DNA of 64,000 nucleotides from Flavipsychrobacter sp. (GCA_016786665.1 JAEUVZ010000069.1:60352-124351); one strand, 5' to 3'; shown: positions 16,078 to 26,145, counted from the first letter of the stretch. Numbers and translations: made by a program. The notes: a model not told the origin generated them from the letters alone.

Positions 16078-17748
16078 CTAATTTCCTTTCTTCATTTCTT
16101 TAGCCCAGGCATCTTTCAGTGTTACGGTGCGGTTGAAGATGAGCTTTTCGCCGGTGCTGTCGGTGTCTACGCAGAAGTAGCCTTTACGCAGGAACTGGAA
16201 GTGGTCCAGGGGCTTAGCCTCCAGCAGTGCGGGCTCTATGTAAGCGCCAGGTAATACCTGCATGGAGTGCTCGTTGATGTAATCTTTAAAGTCGCCATCT
16301 TCGCTGCCGGGGTCTTCTACTTTAAAGAGGCGGTCGTAGAGGCGCACTTCGGCAGTTTTAGCATGGGGCACACTTACCCAGTGTATGGTACCTTTCACAC
16401 TAATGCCGCTGGTATCGCTGCCACTGCGGCTCTCCGGTATGTAGGTGCAGTGTATCTCGCTTACCTTGCCACTATCGTCTTTCACAAAGGTATCGCACTT
16501 TACTATGTAGGCATGCTTTAAGCGCACCATAAGACCGGGGCCCAGGCGGAAGAACTTCTTTGGTGGTTCTTCCATAAAGTCTTCGCGCTCTATCCATACT
16601 TCCCGGCTGAATGGCATTTTGCGGCTGCCGCCATTCTCGTCTTCCGGATTGTTCTCGGCATCCATCCATTCTTCCTTACCTTCTTCGTAGTTGGTAATTA
16701 CCAGCTTTACGGGATCGAGCACGGCCATAACGCGGTTGGCCGTTTTGTTGAGCTGCTCGCGTACGTGAAACTCCAGCAGACCGAGGTCTACAATGTTCTC
16801 GCGCTTGGCGATGCCCACTGTATCGCAGAAGTTAACAATCGCCTTTGCGGGATAGCCCCTGCGGCGCATACCGCTCACCGTAGGCATACGCGGGTCGTCC
16901 CAGCCGGCTACGTGCTTTTCGTTGACCAGTTGCAGCAATTTGCGCTTACTCATTACCGTATAGGTAAGATTGCGGCGTGCGAACTCATACTGGTGCGACG
17001 GGAAAATTTCCAACTGCTGTATGAACCAATCGTACAGCGGGCGGTGGTGTATGAACTCCAGCGTACAAATGGAGTGCGTGATATGCTCAATACTGTCGCT
17101 CTGCCCGTGCGCGAAATCGTACATCGGGTAGATGCACCACTTATCGCCGGTGCGGTGATGGTGCGCGTGCTTGATGCGGTACATCAGGGGATCGCGCAGC
17201 AGGAGGTTAGGGTGCGCCATATCTATTTTGGCGCGCAGCGTCTTTTCTCCGTCCTTATACTTACCGGCTTTCATGTCGGCGAAAAGCTGCAGGTTCTCTT
17301 CTACCGTGCGGTCGCGGTAAGGGCTGTTCTTACCCGGCTCTATGGTAGAGCCTTTGGTTGCCGCAATCTCTTCCGCGGTACTGTCGTCTACATAAGCGAG
17401 TCCCTTCTTGATAAGTGTTACCGCAAAGTCGTAGAGCGTATCGAAGTAGTCGGAAGCATACAGTTCATTATCCCACTGAAAGCCGAGCCACTTGATGTCG
17501 TTCTTAATGCTTTCCACATACTCGGTATCTTCCGTTACGGGATTGGTATCGTCGAAGCGCAGATTGCACTTACCGTTGTATTTCTTCGCCAGCCCGAAAT
17601 TGAGGCAAATGGACGACGCGTGACCGATGTGCAGGTAGCCGTTCGGCTCCGGGGGGAAACGGGTATGTACGCGCCCGTTGTTCTTGCCCCCGGCTATATC
17701 TTTTTCTATTATCTCTTCTAAAAAATTGAGCGACTTTTCCTCCGTCAT
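16078..17748 (-). CDS. glnS: Glutaminyl-tRNA synthetase
   Basis: The 556-residue class I synthetase has [15 protein letters not shown] (HIGH at residues 40-43) and the KMSKS-equivalent VMSKRKL (about 265-271). Between them are the glutamine-type landmarks RFDDTNP and [20 protein letters not shown]. This distinguishes GlnRS from bacterial GluRS. The C-terminal half is the two beta-barrel anticodon-binding domain ([18 protein letters not shown]). It charges tRNA-Gln directly, so the organism should not depend on Glu-tRNA-Gln amidation for glutamine. A TACCTTTG box lies 19 nt upstream of the ATG. Confidence 0.97.
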   Translation of the reverse strand: MTEEKSLNFLEEIIEKDIAGGKNNGRVHTRFPPEPNGYLHIGHASSICLNFGLAKKYNGKCNLRFDDTNPVTEDTEYVESIKNDIKWLGFQWDNELYASDYFDTLYDFAVTLIKKGLAYVDDSTAEEIAATKGSTIEPGKNSPYRDRTVEENLQLFADMKAGKYKDGEKTLRAKIDMAHPNLLLRDPLMYRIKHAHHHRTGDKWCIYPMYDFAHGQSDSIEHITHSICTLEFIHHRPLYDWFIQQLEIFPSHQYEFARRNLTYTVMSKRKLLQLVNEKHVAGWDDPRMPTVSGMRRRGYPAKAIVNFCDTVGIAKRENIVDLGLLEFHVREQLNKTANRVMAVLDPVKLVITNYEEGKEEWMDAENNPEDENGGSRKMPFSREVWIEREDFMEEPPKKFFRLGPGLMVRLKHAYIVKCDTFVKDDSGKVSEIHCTYIPESRSGSDTSGISVKGTIHWVSVPHAKTAEVRLYDRLFKVEDPGSEDGDFKDYINEHSMQVLPGAYIEPALLEAKPLDHFQFLRKGYFCVDTDSTGEKLIFNRTVTLKDAWAKEMKKGN

Positions 17749-17767
17749 ATTCAGTATTTAAGCGGTG

Positions 17768-17775
17768 CAAAGGTA
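17768..17775 (-). promoter_or_regulatory. TAnnTTTG -7 box for glnS
   Basis: TACCTTTG on the minus strand, 19 nt before the glnS ATG. Confidence 0.5.
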
Positions 17776-17841
17776 TGTTTTTTTAACCTCACCCCGGCCC
17801 CCTGCGTAAATGGAGCGGGCCGACGAGGGTGAGCTTAAAAC

Positions 17842-17870
17842 ATAAAAGCAGGCCGGAAGCCTGCTTTTAT
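17842..17870 (-). terminator. Terminator after the M49 peptidase gene
   Basis: Twelve-base perfect arms ATAAAAGCAGGC and GCCTGCTTTTAT flank a 5-nt loop, 23 bp past the stop codon at 17893. The stem ends in TTTTAT on the minus strand. Confidence 0.8.
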
Positions 17871-17892
17871 GGGAATGGTTATCGGTACAGTA

Positions 17893-19962
17893 CTAGTTAA
17901 TGGCAGGCAGGAACGAGTACTTGCCGGCATACTCCATCATCTGCTGGTAGAAGCTGGTGGGGTATTCTATTTTCACGTCGGTTATCTTATCTCCGTGCAT
18001 TACCGGCATCAGGCGGGGCTGTATAAAGCCCTGGTAAGGCTTCACGTTCAGCTTCGCGTAGCGCTCCAGTATTTCGGCATGCAGCTTCTGATCTACTTTT
18101 ACTCCGTAGGTTTCCACCAGGTTCTTCGCTCCCTTGTAGTCGCCTTCCGACTTAATGCGCTGCAGTTCCTTCAGCAGTTCGCCAAACAGGACGCGGAGCT
18201 TCGCATAGTCGTTTACCCGAACGTAGGTCTTGTTGTTCTGTGTAAAGAACTCTATTACATTGTCCTTCTTTCCTTTTTCGTAGGCCCAGGCCGCTACCAG
18301 CTGGCGGTTGCGCATATGCGCCTCTTCCAGTTGCTCTCCCTGGCGCAGGCGTGTGAGCTGGGTCATCAGTCCGTTCATGATGTAGCTGTCGTATTCCGCC
18401 TTACCCACTTCCAGGCTGGGCATTACACCTATATCCACCAGCTTCTGGTCCATGATGTAGTAGAGCGCTACCAGGTCGGCACGGGCCTCTTCCATGGTAG
18501 AAGCATAGTTTTTCAGGGTTACATCGGTAGTGGCAACACCCTTATTTATCTTTCCTGAAGCGTGGCCGATGCACTCGTGCATGTCGGTGTGTAGATCACC
18601 CGCCAGCGCGCCGTGCTTTTTAAGCCGGGCTATTACCTCATCGCTGGCGCCAAATTCATCCAGCGTGCCGCCTTTGGCCTTCAGTATATTGTAAGAGTGT
18701 ACAATGTTGCTCAGCGAAACCGACTTAGAGCCATGGTCTTTGCGTATCCAGTCGGCATTGGGCAGGTTGACCCCTATTGGCGTGCTGGGCGCTGCGTCCC
18801 CGCTTTCCACTATCACGGTTATCGCTTTGGCAGAGATGCCCTTAACGGTATCTTTCTTGTGCTCCTTCATGATGGGCGAGTTGTCTTCAAACCACTGCGC
18901 CTCTTTGGCTATGGCCGCTATGCGCTTGCTCATCTCCAGGTCTTTAATAGACACTACACTCTCGAAGCTGCCCTTCTTGCCTATGGCGTCCATATACACT
19001 TCTATGAAACCGTTCACGGCATCGAGACGGGAAGCGGTATCCATAGCCCATGCTATGCTGTAGTCGTCGAACGTCTTGAGGTCGCCGGTTTTGTAGTACT
19101 GCACCAGCAATTCCAGCGCTTTCTTCTGCTGTTCGTTCTCAGCTACGGGAATGGCTTTTTCCAGCCAGTAAACGATCTTCTCTATCGCGGGGCTATACAT
19201 GCCGCCCACTTTCCAAACACGCTCCGTGAGTTTGCCATCGGGCCCTTTCACCACTTTGCTGTTCAGCCCCCACGATGGCGCATTACCTTCTGAAGGGAAC
19301 TGCGCGTAGAAATCCTCTACCTCCTTCTGCGTGACACCTTCGTAGAAGTTGTTGGCGGAGTTGGCTATATTGTCTATATCCGCACGCTGGTCTACCAGCT
19401 TGGGCATATAGGCCAGGTCGAAGATGGCGGGCCTGATACGCTCCAGGAAGGCCTCGTTGTTCTCGCCTTCTTTGCGGGGCAGCTTTGCCTGGTCGCAACC
19501 ATTCACCAGCTCAGCGAAATACTCGAACGAGCACTCGGGTATGAATTTTTCGTTGCTGTAGTGGTGATAATTACCATTGCTGAACCACACGCGGCCCGCA
19601 TAGGTTTCAAATTTTTTCCAATCCGGGGAGCCTTTATCGCCTTTGTAGCTGCCGTATATAGCCTCAATGGTTTTGCGAATGGTGAGGCCGTCTTTGCTTT
19701 TCTGATCGTAAATGATATCGCGGCCGCAAAGTGCTGCTTCGTAAAGATAATAGGCGAGTTCCTTTTGCTGGGGTGTCAGCTCATTGAATCCCGGCACCTC
19801 GTAGCGCAGCAACTGCAAATCGGCAAAAGACTCTGCTTCTACCTTAAAGACCTGCCCGGCATTTGCCGTATCTACTTTTTCGGCGGTACCCGCGTTTTCG
19901 CCGCAGGCTGTTGCCATCTGCATACTCATCAATGCCATAACCGGTATTGTCCACTTTTTCAT
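17893..19962 (-). CDS. Peptidase family M49 (dipeptidyl-peptidase III-like) lipoprotein
   Basis: The 689-residue protein has the M49 zinc motif HExxxH-type HECIGH (residues 462-467, after HTDM) and the second motif EEARAD (491-496), which supplies the third zinc ligand Glu. Dipeptidyl-peptidase III removes N-terminal dipeptides from short peptides. The N-terminus has a hydrophobic stretch ending MATAC (Cys20), a plausible lipobox, so the enzyme is probably anchored in the periplasm or outer membrane rather than cytosolic as in eukaryotes. I recall Bacteroidota relatives being mislabelled dihydrofolate reductase; nothing here resembles that enzyme. It is monocistronic with a strong terminator. 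Confidence 0.9.
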   Translation of the reverse strand: MKKWTIPVMALMSMQMATACGENAGTAEKVDTANAGQVFKVEAESFADLQLLRYEVPGFNELTPQQKELAYYLYEAALCGRDIIYDQKSKDGLTIRKTIEAIYGSYKGDKGSPDWKKFETYAGRVWFSNGNYHHYSNEKFIPECSFEYFAELVNGCDQAKLPRKEGENNEAFLERIRPAIFDLAYMPKLVDQRADIDNIANSANNFYEGVTQKEVEDFYAQFPSEGNAPSWGLNSKVVKGPDGKLTERVWKVGGMYSPAIEKIVYWLEKAIPVAENEQQKKALELLVQYYKTGDLKTFDDYSIAWAMDTASRLDAVNGFIEVYMDAIGKKGSFESVVSIKDLEMSKRIAAIAKEAQWFEDNSPIMKEHKKDTVKGISAKAITVIVESGDAAPSTPIGVNLPNADWIRKDHGSKSVSLSNIVHSYNILKAKGGTLDEFGASDEVIARLKKHGALAGDLHTDMHECIGHASGKINKGVATTDVTLKNYASTMEEARADLVALYYIMDQKLVDIGVMPSLEVGKAEYDSYIMNGLMTQLTRLRQGEQLEEAHMRNRQLVAAWAYEKGKKDNVIEFFTQNNKTYVRVNDYAKLRVLFGELLKELQRIKSEGDYKGAKNLVETYGVKVDQKLHAEILERYAKLNVKPYQGFIQPRLMPVMHGDKITDVKIEYPTSFYQQMMEYAGKYSFLPAIN

Positions 19963-20089
19963 TGTATGTATGAATTGAATATTACGTAAGAATGGCTAAA
20001 AATAGGGCTTTAGCGGCAGTGTAGGAAATATTGGCGAAATATCGTGCGAGGGCTTAGTAACCCCCATGAATATCAATTATTTTAGCGCC

Positions 20090-20539
20090 ATGAAACAAAC
20101 CATCGCCCTATACCTGTGCCTCCTGCTGCTGGGCTCCTGCGCGGGTGAAGCCTCCCATAAATCTGAACAGGATACAGCTTCCGCGGCCACCACCTATACT
20201 CCTCCCCCTCCCGGTAGTGTGGTAGCTGAAGACTCTGTGTTGATAAAGGAAAGCCTTAACGCCAGCAAACTGACCGTGCGCATACTCAGCGACGAATACT
20301 CGCACATGGGCAGCTACAAGCTAAACATAAAATACGGCCCTGACAGTGACACCAGCAACTTTACCCTACCTAAAGGGGCCGGCAAACTGGAACCCATCCT
20401 AAAGAAGGGAGCGGGCTATGGATACCAGATAGGCTTTAACTATGAAGGGCGGTATCATGAATACTGCGAGCTTACCTTCAAGCCCGGGCCACCGCATGAA
20501 GCCCGGTTCCGGCAAGTGAAGAACTATATACTGAAATAA
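20090..20539 (+). CDS. Small hypothetical lipoprotein
   Basis: I do not recognise this 149-residue protein. The start at 20090 is preferred over the in-frame ATG at 20066 because it gives MKQTIALYLCLLLLGSCAGE, a textbook lipoprotein signal (LLGSC). A Ser/Thr/Pro linker (about 22-50, ending TYTPPPPGS) separates the lipid anchor from a small beta-rich domain of about 100 residues (LTVRILSDEYSHMGSYKLN, YGYQIGFNYEGRYHEY). It is monocistronic and followed by a terminator. Confidence 0.75.
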   Translation: MKQTIALYLCLLLLGSCAGEASHKSEQDTASAATTYTPPPPGSVVAEDSVLIKESLNASKLTVRILSDEYSHMGSYKLNIKYGPDSDTSNFTLPKGAGKLEPILKKGAGYGYQIGFNYEGRYHEYCELTFKPGPPHEARFRQVKNYILK

Positions 20540-20541
20540 GA

Positions 20542-20563
20542 AAGGAACCTTACGGTTCCTTTT
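20542..20563 (+). terminator. Terminator after the small lipoprotein gene
   Basis: Arms AAGGAACC and GGTTCCTT with loop TTAC, then TTTG. It lies 2 bp past the stop codon. Confidence 0.8.
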
Positions 20564-20616
20564 TGTTAGTTAGTCAACTTGTGGTCTTTAATGATGATAT
20601 GCAGCCCTATAAAACA

Positions 20617-20649
20617 AGAGAAGGCCACCCAACCGGGCAGCCTTCTCTT
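20617..20649 (-). terminator. Terminator after lon
   Basis: Nine-base arms AGAGAAGGC and GCCTTCTCT around a 14-nt loop, followed on the minus strand by TTGTTTTA. It lies 18 bp past the lon stop codon. Confidence 0.75.
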
Positions 20650-20666
20650 AGTCGTTTTTTCGTCAG

Positions 20667-23090
20667 TTATTTCTTAGCCAGCGCCAGGTTCAGCACTTCA
20701 CTCATTTCTGTAACATAGTGAAACCTTACACCCTTTATGTAGGCCTTATTGATCTCTTCCACGTCCTTCATGTTCTGGCTGCAGAGTATGATGTCTTTTA
20801 TGCCTGCGCGCTTAGCCGCCAGCACCTTCTCTTTAATGCCTCCCACGGGCAACACCTGCCCGCGGAGCGTTATTTCGCCTGTCATAGCCAGGTAGGGCTT
20901 TACTTTTCGCCCTGTGTAGGCGGAAGCCAGCGATGTGAGCATGGTTACGCCGGCGCTCGGGCCGTCTTTAGGCACGGCACCTTCCGGCACATGTATGTGC
21001 ACGTTGTTCTCGTCGAAGCGCTCCGGCGCTATTTTGTACTCCGCAGCATGTGCTTTCAGGTAAGCAAGTGCCGTAGTGGCGCTCTCTTTCATTACATTGC
21101 CCAGGTTACCCGTCAGGGTCAGCCCGCCTTTTCCTTTATACAGTCCGGCTTCTATAAAGAGAATGTCGCCTCCCACACTAGTCCAGGCGAGGCCCACGGT
21201 AACACCGGGGGGATGCGCTTTGGTGTATATTTCGTTGGTGTACTTCGGCTTGCCCAGCACTTTCTCTACCATCTCGGGCGATAGCTGCGCCGGCACCTTC
21301 TCGTCCATAGCTACCTGCCGTGCCAGCGAGCGCATAATGGCGGCCGTAAGCCTGTCCAGTTCGCGCACGCCCGACTCACGCGTGTACTCCTGAATGATCT
21401 TGTTAATCGACTTATCGGGGAATTTAATAGCGGTCTTAACGAGGCCGTGCAGTTCTTTTTGTTTGGGCACCAGGTGGCGCTTGGTTATCTCTATCTTTTC
21501 TTCTGTAGAGTAGCCTGTAAGCTGTATTATTTCCAGCCTGTCGCGCAGTGCAGGCTGTATATCGGCCAGGCTGTTGGCCGTAGCTATAAACAATACCTTG
21601 GAAAGGTCGAACTCCGTTTCCAGGTAGTTGTCGTAGAAGGAATTATTTTGTTCGGGGTCAAGAATTTCCAGCAGGGCAGAGCTAGGGTCTCCACGAAAAT
21701 CTTTCCCTATTTTATCTACCTCATCCAGTATGAATACGGGGTTTGCGGTTTTCACTTTCCGCAGCGATTGTACTATGCGGCCCGGCATAGCGCCTATGTA
21801 GGTCTTGCGGTGTCCGCGCAGTTCACTCTCGTCGTGCAGGCCACCCAGGCTCAGGCGTACATACTTGCGGTTAATGGCATTGGCTATGCTGCGGCCGAGC
21901 GAGGTTTTACCAATACCGGGAGGGCCTACAAAGCAAAGAATCGGCGACTTCATATCCCCTTTCAGCTTCAGCACTGCTAGGTACTCCAGTATGCGGTCTT
22001 TTATCTTGTCCATGCCATAGTGGTCATGGTCCAGTACCTTCTGCGCCTTTTTCAGGTCGTAGCTGTCTTCGGTATAGGCATCCCAGGGCAGGTCCAGCAT
22101 CAGGTCCAGGTGATTGTATATCACCGAGTAATCGGGCGTACTGGGGTGCATCCGCTCCAGCTTCTGAATGTTGCGGTTGAACAGCTCGCGTGCCGGTTCG
22201 GAGAGCTTTACCGTCTCCGCCCGCTTCTGCATTTCCCGTATCTCGCGCTCGTTTGGGTCTCCGCCCAATTCCTCCCGGATCGACTTCATCTGCTGCTGCA
22301 GGAAATACTCCCGCTGCTGCTTGTCTATGTCAGCCCGTGTTTTATTAGTTATCTCGTTTTTCAGCTCTACCAGCTGCAACTCCGATTGCAACAGCTGCAG
22401 CAGCCGCTCAGCGCGCAGGCGCACGTCGTTCTCTTCCAGCAGCGCTTGTTTATCTTGCAGCTTCGCGGGCAAATTGGACGCCACAAAGTGCATGAGAAAC
22501 GATTGCTGCTCTATATTGCGGAGCACAATACTGGTTTCGTTTACCATACCCGCCGACTGCTGCGCAATTCGCTCGGAGTGGTCTTTAATGGATGCTATGA
22601 GCGCATCGAAGCCGGCATCTTCCTTGGGGAAGAAATCTTCCAGGTAAGTTATCCTGGCTGTGTAGAATGGGTCTACCTGGGTGAACGCGTCTACGCGGAA
22701 TCGTATCTTACCCATAATGAAGACGGTAATGTTCCCATCGGGCATCTTTATCTGCTTCACTATTTTGGCAAGGGTACCAACCTGGTACACATCCTCGGGC
22801 ATGGGGTCTTCGTTGTTGCCATCCTTCTGGGCTATTACGCCTATCCACTTTCCTTCCTTCTGCGCTTCGTTTACCGCCTTTATAGACTTCTCGCGCGCCA
22901 CCGTAATAGGCAGCACCACATTGGGGTACAGCACTGTATTGCGAAGTACTATGATGGGGAGTGAGTGTGGTAAGTTTCCTTTTTCTTCGTCGTTGAGTTC
23001 TTCTTCACCCAGCGGAACAATGGGCATAAACTCCATTTCCTGCTCCGGCTGAGCCATTAACATATCGAGCATTGACTTCATTTCAGACAT
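20667..23090 (-). CDS. lon: ATP-dependent Lon protease
   Basis: Starting at the ATG at 23090 ([18 protein letters not shown]) the protein has 807 residues, as expected for LonA. An upstream in-frame start would add 25 residues lying across the promoter. The order is LAN substrate-binding domain (about 40-240), coiled coil, then AAA+ module with Walker [10 protein letters not shown] (389-397) and Walker [10 protein letters not shown] (about 452-460). The protease domain follows, with catalytic Ser712 in PKDGPSAG and Lys753 in VGGIK. Lon degrades damaged and regulatory proteins in the cytosol. No heat-shock-type operator was recognised. Confidence 0.97.
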   Translation of the reverse strand: MSEMKSMLDMLMAQPEQEMEFMPIVPLGEEELNDEEKGNLPHSLPIIVLRNTVLYPNVVLPITVAREKSIKAVNEAQKEGKWIGVIAQKDGNNEDPMPEDVYQVGTLAKIVKQIKMPDGNITVFIMGKIRFRVDAFTQVDPFYTARITYLEDFFPKEDAGFDALIASIKDHSERIAQQSAGMVNETSIVLRNIEQQSFLMHFVASNLPAKLQDKQALLEENDVRLRAERLLQLLQSELQLVELKNEITNKTRADIDKQQREYFLQQQMKSIREELGGDPNEREIREMQKRAETVKLSEPARELFNRNIQKLERMHPSTPDYSVIYNHLDLMLDLPWDAYTEDSYDLKKAQKVLDHDHYGMDKIKDRILEYLAVLKLKGDMKSPILCFVGPPGIGKTSLGRSIANAINRKYVRLSLGGLHDESELRGHRKTYIGAMPGRIVQSLRKVKTANPVFILDEVDKIGKDFRGDPSSALLEILDPEQNNSFYDNYLETEFDLSKVLFIATANSLADIQPALRDRLEIIQLTGYSTEEKIEITKRHLVPKQKELHGLVKTAIKFPDKSINKIIQEYTRESGVRELDRLTAAIMRSLARQVAMDEKVPAQLSPEMVEKVLGKPKYTNEIYTKAHPPGVTVGLAWTSVGGDILFIEAGLYKGKGGLTLTGNLGNVMKESATTALAYLKAHAAEYKIAPERFDENNVHIHVPEGAVPKDGPSAGVTMLTSLASAYTGRKVKPYLAMTGEITLRGQVLPVGGIKEKVLAAKRAGIKDIILCSQNMKDVEEINKAYIKGVRFHYVTEMSEVLNLALAKK

Positions 23091-23132
23091 AATGTCGTTT
23101 TTGCGCCACTTTCCAGGGCTAAAAGACATGGA

Positions 23133-23140
23133 CAAATATA
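23133..23140 (-). promoter_or_regulatory. TAnnTTTG -7 box for lon
   Basis: TATATTTG on the minus strand, 42 nt before the lon ATG. It shares a 128-bp divergent intergenic space with the promoter at 23200. Confidence 0.5.
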
Positions 23141-23176
23141 GGTTCAATAGCTGTGCCAAAGACAATATGGCGGTAA

Positions 23177-23207
23177 TTTTTGCAGAGATTATAGTTTTAT
23201 ACCTTTG
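23177..23207 (+). promoter_or_regulatory. Promoter (-33 TTTTTG, -7 TACCTTTG) of the beta-barrel gene
   Basis: TTTTTG at about 23177-23182 and TACCTTTG at 23200-23207 are 17 bp apart, matching the two-part Bacteroidota promoter. The first ATG follows the -7 box by 11 nt, so the leader is very short. Confidence 0.6.
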
Positions 23208-23218
23208 CCGAAACGAAA

Positions 23219-23995
23219 ATGATGATGAACGTACTAAAGAAGGCCTTATTACTTACCCTCGGACTCACGCCCCTGGCTATAAGCGGGCAGGCACAGGAAA
23301 CCACAGACAGCGTAAAGCTCACCCGTAAAAAACTGTACATGGGCGCGGGTATGGACATGGCTTACTTCTCCACCACCCTCACCGAAACCAAGACCGGCGG
23401 CAAGTATCTCTCCCCGCTGCGTTTTCATACTTATGCCTTCAACCTGAGTTTTAATTTCAATTATGATATTACCAACTCCGTAGGCCTGTTTACCGGCATC
23501 AACCTGAAAAATATAGGCTTCATCCAAAAATACTCCGTAGTAGACAGTACCGTGAAGCGCCGTGTGCTGACACTGGGTGTGCCCCTGGGTATAAAGGTGG
23601 GCAATCTCAGCCGCCACGTGTTTGGCTTTGCCGGCGGGGGCGTTGACGTTCCGTTCAACTACCGCGAGAAAGGATTCCGCCGCAGGGGTAATAAAGATAA
23701 ATTCAATGAATGGTTCAGCGAGCGCACGCCAGCCATAATGCCGTATGTATTCGCGGGCGTATGCCTGAAACCCGGCATCACACTGAAAGCCCAATACTAC
23801 ACCACCAACTTCCTGAACACCTCGTTCACCGAAACGGTTACTCTTCCCGGCACGCAGACCACTTATATTACCAGTCCATACTCTAACTATACCAAACTGA
23901 ACCTGCTGCTGCTTAGTGTAGGTTTCGACCTTCGCTACAGCAAGAAAAGCAAAGCGGAACCAGTAAGTGCAGAGCCCGCAATGCGCACCATGTAG
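23219..23995 (+). CDS. PorT-like outer-membrane beta-barrel protein
   Basis: The 258-residue protein has a signal peptide (VLKKALLLTLGLTPLAISGQAQ) and about eight to ten amphipathic strands, such as RFHTYAFNLSFNFNYDIT and YTKLNLLLLSVGFDLRY. It resembles the small-barrel group that includes PorT-type and outer-membrane beta-barrel domain proteins of Bacteroidota. I cannot assign a specific role. The basic tail after the last strand (YSKKSKAEPVSAEP) is short. The start has three consecutive in-frame ATG codons (23219, 23222, 23225). It is convergent with the TlpA gene and ends at an exceptional palindrome. Confidence 0.75.
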   Translation: MMMNVLKKALLLTLGLTPLAISGQAQETTDSVKLTRKKLYMGAGMDMAYFSTTLTETKTGGKYLSPLRFHTYAFNLSFNFNYDITNSVGLFTGINLKNIGFIQKYSVVDSTVKRRVLTLGVPLGIKVGNLSRHVFGFAGGGVDVPFNYREKGFRRRGNKDKFNEWFSERTPAIMPYVFAGVCLKPGITLKAQYYTTNFLNTSFTETVTLPGTQTTYITSPYSNYTKLNLLLLSVGFDLRYSKKSKAEPVSAEPAMRTM

Positions 23996-24017
23996 GTGCG
24001 GCGCATAACCACTACCA

Positions 24018-24065
24018 GCATAACGAATGAAGGCTAACCGCGCGGTTAGCCTTCATTCGTTATGC
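24018..24065. terminator. 48-bp perfect palindrome, bidirectional terminator
   Basis: Bases 24018-24041 (starting GCATAACGAATGAAGG) are followed immediately by their exact reverse complement, giving 24-bp arms with no spacer. It fills most of the 88 bp between two convergent genes (stops at 23995 and 24084). No long T-run follows on the plus strand (CTGTTTTC), so stem strength would do most of the work. Confidence 0.85.
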
Positions 24066-24083
24066 CTGTTTTCAAGCTATTAC

Positions 24084-25223
24084 CTAGCTGCCACCATTCA
24101 GTACTTCTGCAAGCTTAGCCTCCAGTTCAGGGCCTCTAAGGTCGCGGGCTATGATCTTACCGGCAGGGTCCAGCAGGAAGTTGGCGGGTATGGACTGTAT
24201 GCCATACAGGCGTGCCGCTGCAGACTCCCATCCTTTCAGGTCGCTGATGTGCGTCCAGAACAGCTTGTCCTTTTCTATCGCCTTCATCCAGTTGGTCCGG
24301 TCGTCGTCGAGCGATATTCCCAGTATGGTAAAGTTCTTATCCTTGTACTTATTGTAGGCGGCTACCACGTTAGGATTTTCCGCACGGCAAGGCCCGCACC
24401 AGGAGGCCCAGAAATCGACCAGTACATACTTCCCTTTGTACGAAGAAATGGCCACCTGCTTACCTTCGGTAGAAGTAAGCGTAATATCGGGCGCCATGCC
24501 CCCAACTGTGGGGCCTACCGACTCTTCTTTAGCCTGCTTCGCCATCATGCTGTTGAATTCCTTTACATATTCCTTAGCCAGGTTCGACTTAGGGAACCTT
24601 CTCTCCAGCCCACCCACAAAGGCGTTTATGTAGTCTATTTCCGACTTGGGATTAAGCATCTGTGCCGCAAACAATGCATTGGCTACCGACTTTGTCGTAT
24701 CTGCATACTGCTCTATAAAGCGGGTCATTTCGTGTATCTTATCTGCCTGGTCACGCTCCACATCGGCTATCGTGCTGTCATTTCCCTGCGCGCGGAGCGC
24801 ATTCTTCGCCATCTCCAGGGTATTGATATCATTCACATAGCTGCGGAACTTTTGCATATACACCCGGAAACTTTCTGATGAGGGAGAACCGGACACCGTA
24901 TAGTTTTGCAAATCGTTAAAATCGCCGGCTACCTTAATGTTCCCTTTATCTATGGTTAAGATGATGAACTTGGTATTGGAGAATTTCACGCGATAGCGTC
25001 CCTCCTCCGGGGCGTTACCTTTCAGCTCAAAGTGGCCCTTCTCATCACTCATTACAGAGTCGACCAGTACAAACTCCCGCATACCCAGTTCTTCCAGCAC
25101 TACCTGCTGGCGGGGCATATTGGCAATGTCGCCTATTACGGTAAATTCATTTCCCTTATTGCCGCATGAAGACAGGAACAGTACCGTCAGCAGCAGGAAT
25201 CCCAGATTTTTCAGCTTGCTCAT
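24084..25223 (-). CDS. TlpA-like thioredoxin-fold lipoprotein with DUF4369-type N-terminal domain
   Basis: The start at 25223 gives 379 residues with a lipoprotein signal ending LFLSSC (Cys20). Residues about 25-110 (FTVIGDIANMPRQQVVLEEL, GHFELKGNAPEEGRYRVKF) look like DUF4369, the N-terminal domain often fused to such thioredoxins. A helical linker follows. Residues about 240-379 are a TlpA/ResA thioredoxin domain with active site WCGPC (Cys276, Cys279) and cis-Pro region SIPANFLLDPAGKII. It should reduce or rearrange disulfides in the periplasm. It is the last gene of greA-HIT-TlpA, 16 bp after the HIT gene. Confidence 0.92.
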   Translation of the reverse strand: MSKLKNLGFLLLTVLFLSSCGNKGNEFTVIGDIANMPRQQVVLEELGMREFVLVDSVMSDEKGHFELKGNAPEEGRYRVKFSNTKFIILTIDKGNIKVAGDFNDLQNYTVSGSPSSESFRVYMQKFRSYVNDINTLEMAKNALRAQGNDSTIADVERDQADKIHEMTRFIEQYADTTKSVANALFAAQMLNPKSEIDYINAFVGGLERRFPKSNLAKEYVKEFNSMMAKQAKEESVGPTVGGMAPDITLTSTEGKQVAISSYKGKYVLVDFWASWCGPCRAENPNVVAAYNKYKDKNFTILGISLDDDRTNWMKAIEKDKLFWTHISDLKGWESAAARLYGIQSIPANFLLDPAGKIIARDLRGPELEAKLAEVLNGGS

Positions 25224-25239
25224 ACCTGATTTACAATCT

Positions 25240-25632
25240 TTATAATTTATCCAATATTTTTTGTTGTATTTCCGCCATGCGTTCGTTGGAAACAGAAAGC
25301 TTGGGACGGGTAAAATTAAGGTCATCCGCAGAGTTGATAGGCACCAGGTGCATATGAGCGTGCGGCACTTCCAGCCCTATTACGCTGATACCACAACGCT
25401 TGCAATCAAACGCCGACTCAATAGCCCGGGCAACCGGCTTTGCAAATACAAGCCACTCAGCCAGCACATCATCTGCGTTATCAAATATCTTGTCCACTTC
25501 CGCTTTAGGCACTACCAATACGTGCCCTTCCACCAGCGGGAACACATCCAGGAAGGCCAGGAAGCGTTCGTTTTCGGCTATTTTCCAAGAAGGGATTTCG
25601 CCACTGATAATACGGGAAAAGATACTCGCCAT
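25240..25632 (-). CDS. HIT family nucleotide-binding hydrolase (Hint-like)
   Basis: The 130-residue protein has the histidine triad HAHMHLVP near its C-terminal end and the family N-terminus SIFSRIISGEIPSWKIAEN, then FPLVEGHVLVVPK. HIT proteins hydrolyse nucleoside phosphoramidates or adenylated intermediates in the cytosol. It lies 9 bp after greA and 16 bp before the TlpA gene, so all three are probably on one transcript. A greA-HIT pair is a common Bacteroidota arrangement as I recall it. Confidence 0.95.
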   Translation of the reverse strand: MASIFSRIISGEIPSWKIAENERFLAFLDVFPLVEGHVLVVPKAEVDKIFDNADDVLAEWLVFAKPVARAIESAFDCKRCGISVIGLEVPHAHMHLVPINSADDLNFTRPKLSVSNERMAEIQQKILDKL

Positions 25633-25641
25633 GTTGTGTTG

Positions 25642-26115
25642 CTATATGGATATGTTCTCAATTTTGAACTTCAAGAGCCCGCTCGGCACTGTAATCTCCG
25701 CCACATCACCTACTACTTTGCCCAGGAGGCCCTTCCCGATAGGAGAGGTAACGGAAATTTTGCCCGCTTTCAGGTCGGCTTCCGTCTCCGAGACTATCTG
25801 GTATTCTACTTCCTTCTTATTGGTAAGGTTCGTGAGCTTTACTTTGCTGAGAATAGATACTTTGCTGGTATCAATGTCTTTGGCGTCTATTATTCGCGCG
25901 CTTACTATGGCTGCCTCCAGCTGTGCTACTTTGGCTTCGTGCAGGCCCTGGGCTTCTTTGGCGGCGTCGTATTCTGCGTTCTCTTTCAAATCACCCTTTT
26001 CCCTTGCTTCCGCTATCTGGCGTGCGATCTCGGCACGGCCAACGGTTTTCAGCTGCGTCAATTCCTCGCGCATTTGCTCCAGGGTTTCTTTGCTTACATA
26101 ATTAAGACCGGACAT
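25642..26115 (-). CDS. greA: Transcription elongation factor GreA
   Basis: The 157-residue length and layout match GreA. An N-terminal antiparallel coiled coil (about 6-75) holds the acidic tip GDLKENAEYDAAKE, which enters the RNA polymerase secondary channel and stimulates cleavage of backtracked RNA. The C-terminal FKBP-like domain carries ISVTSPIGKGLLGKVVGDVAE. It is the promoter-proximal gene of the greA-HIT-TlpA operon. Confidence 0.97.
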   Translation of the reverse strand: MSGLNYVSKETLEQMREELTQLKTVGRAEIARQIAEAREKGDLKENAEYDAAKEAQGLHEAKVAQLEAAIVSARIIDAKDIDTSKVSILSKVKLTNLTNKKEVEYQIVSETEADLKAGKISVTSPIGKGLLGKVVGDVAEITVPSGLLKFKIENISI

Positions 26116-26145
26116 AGTACTATAGATTAAAAAACTGAAAAAAAG

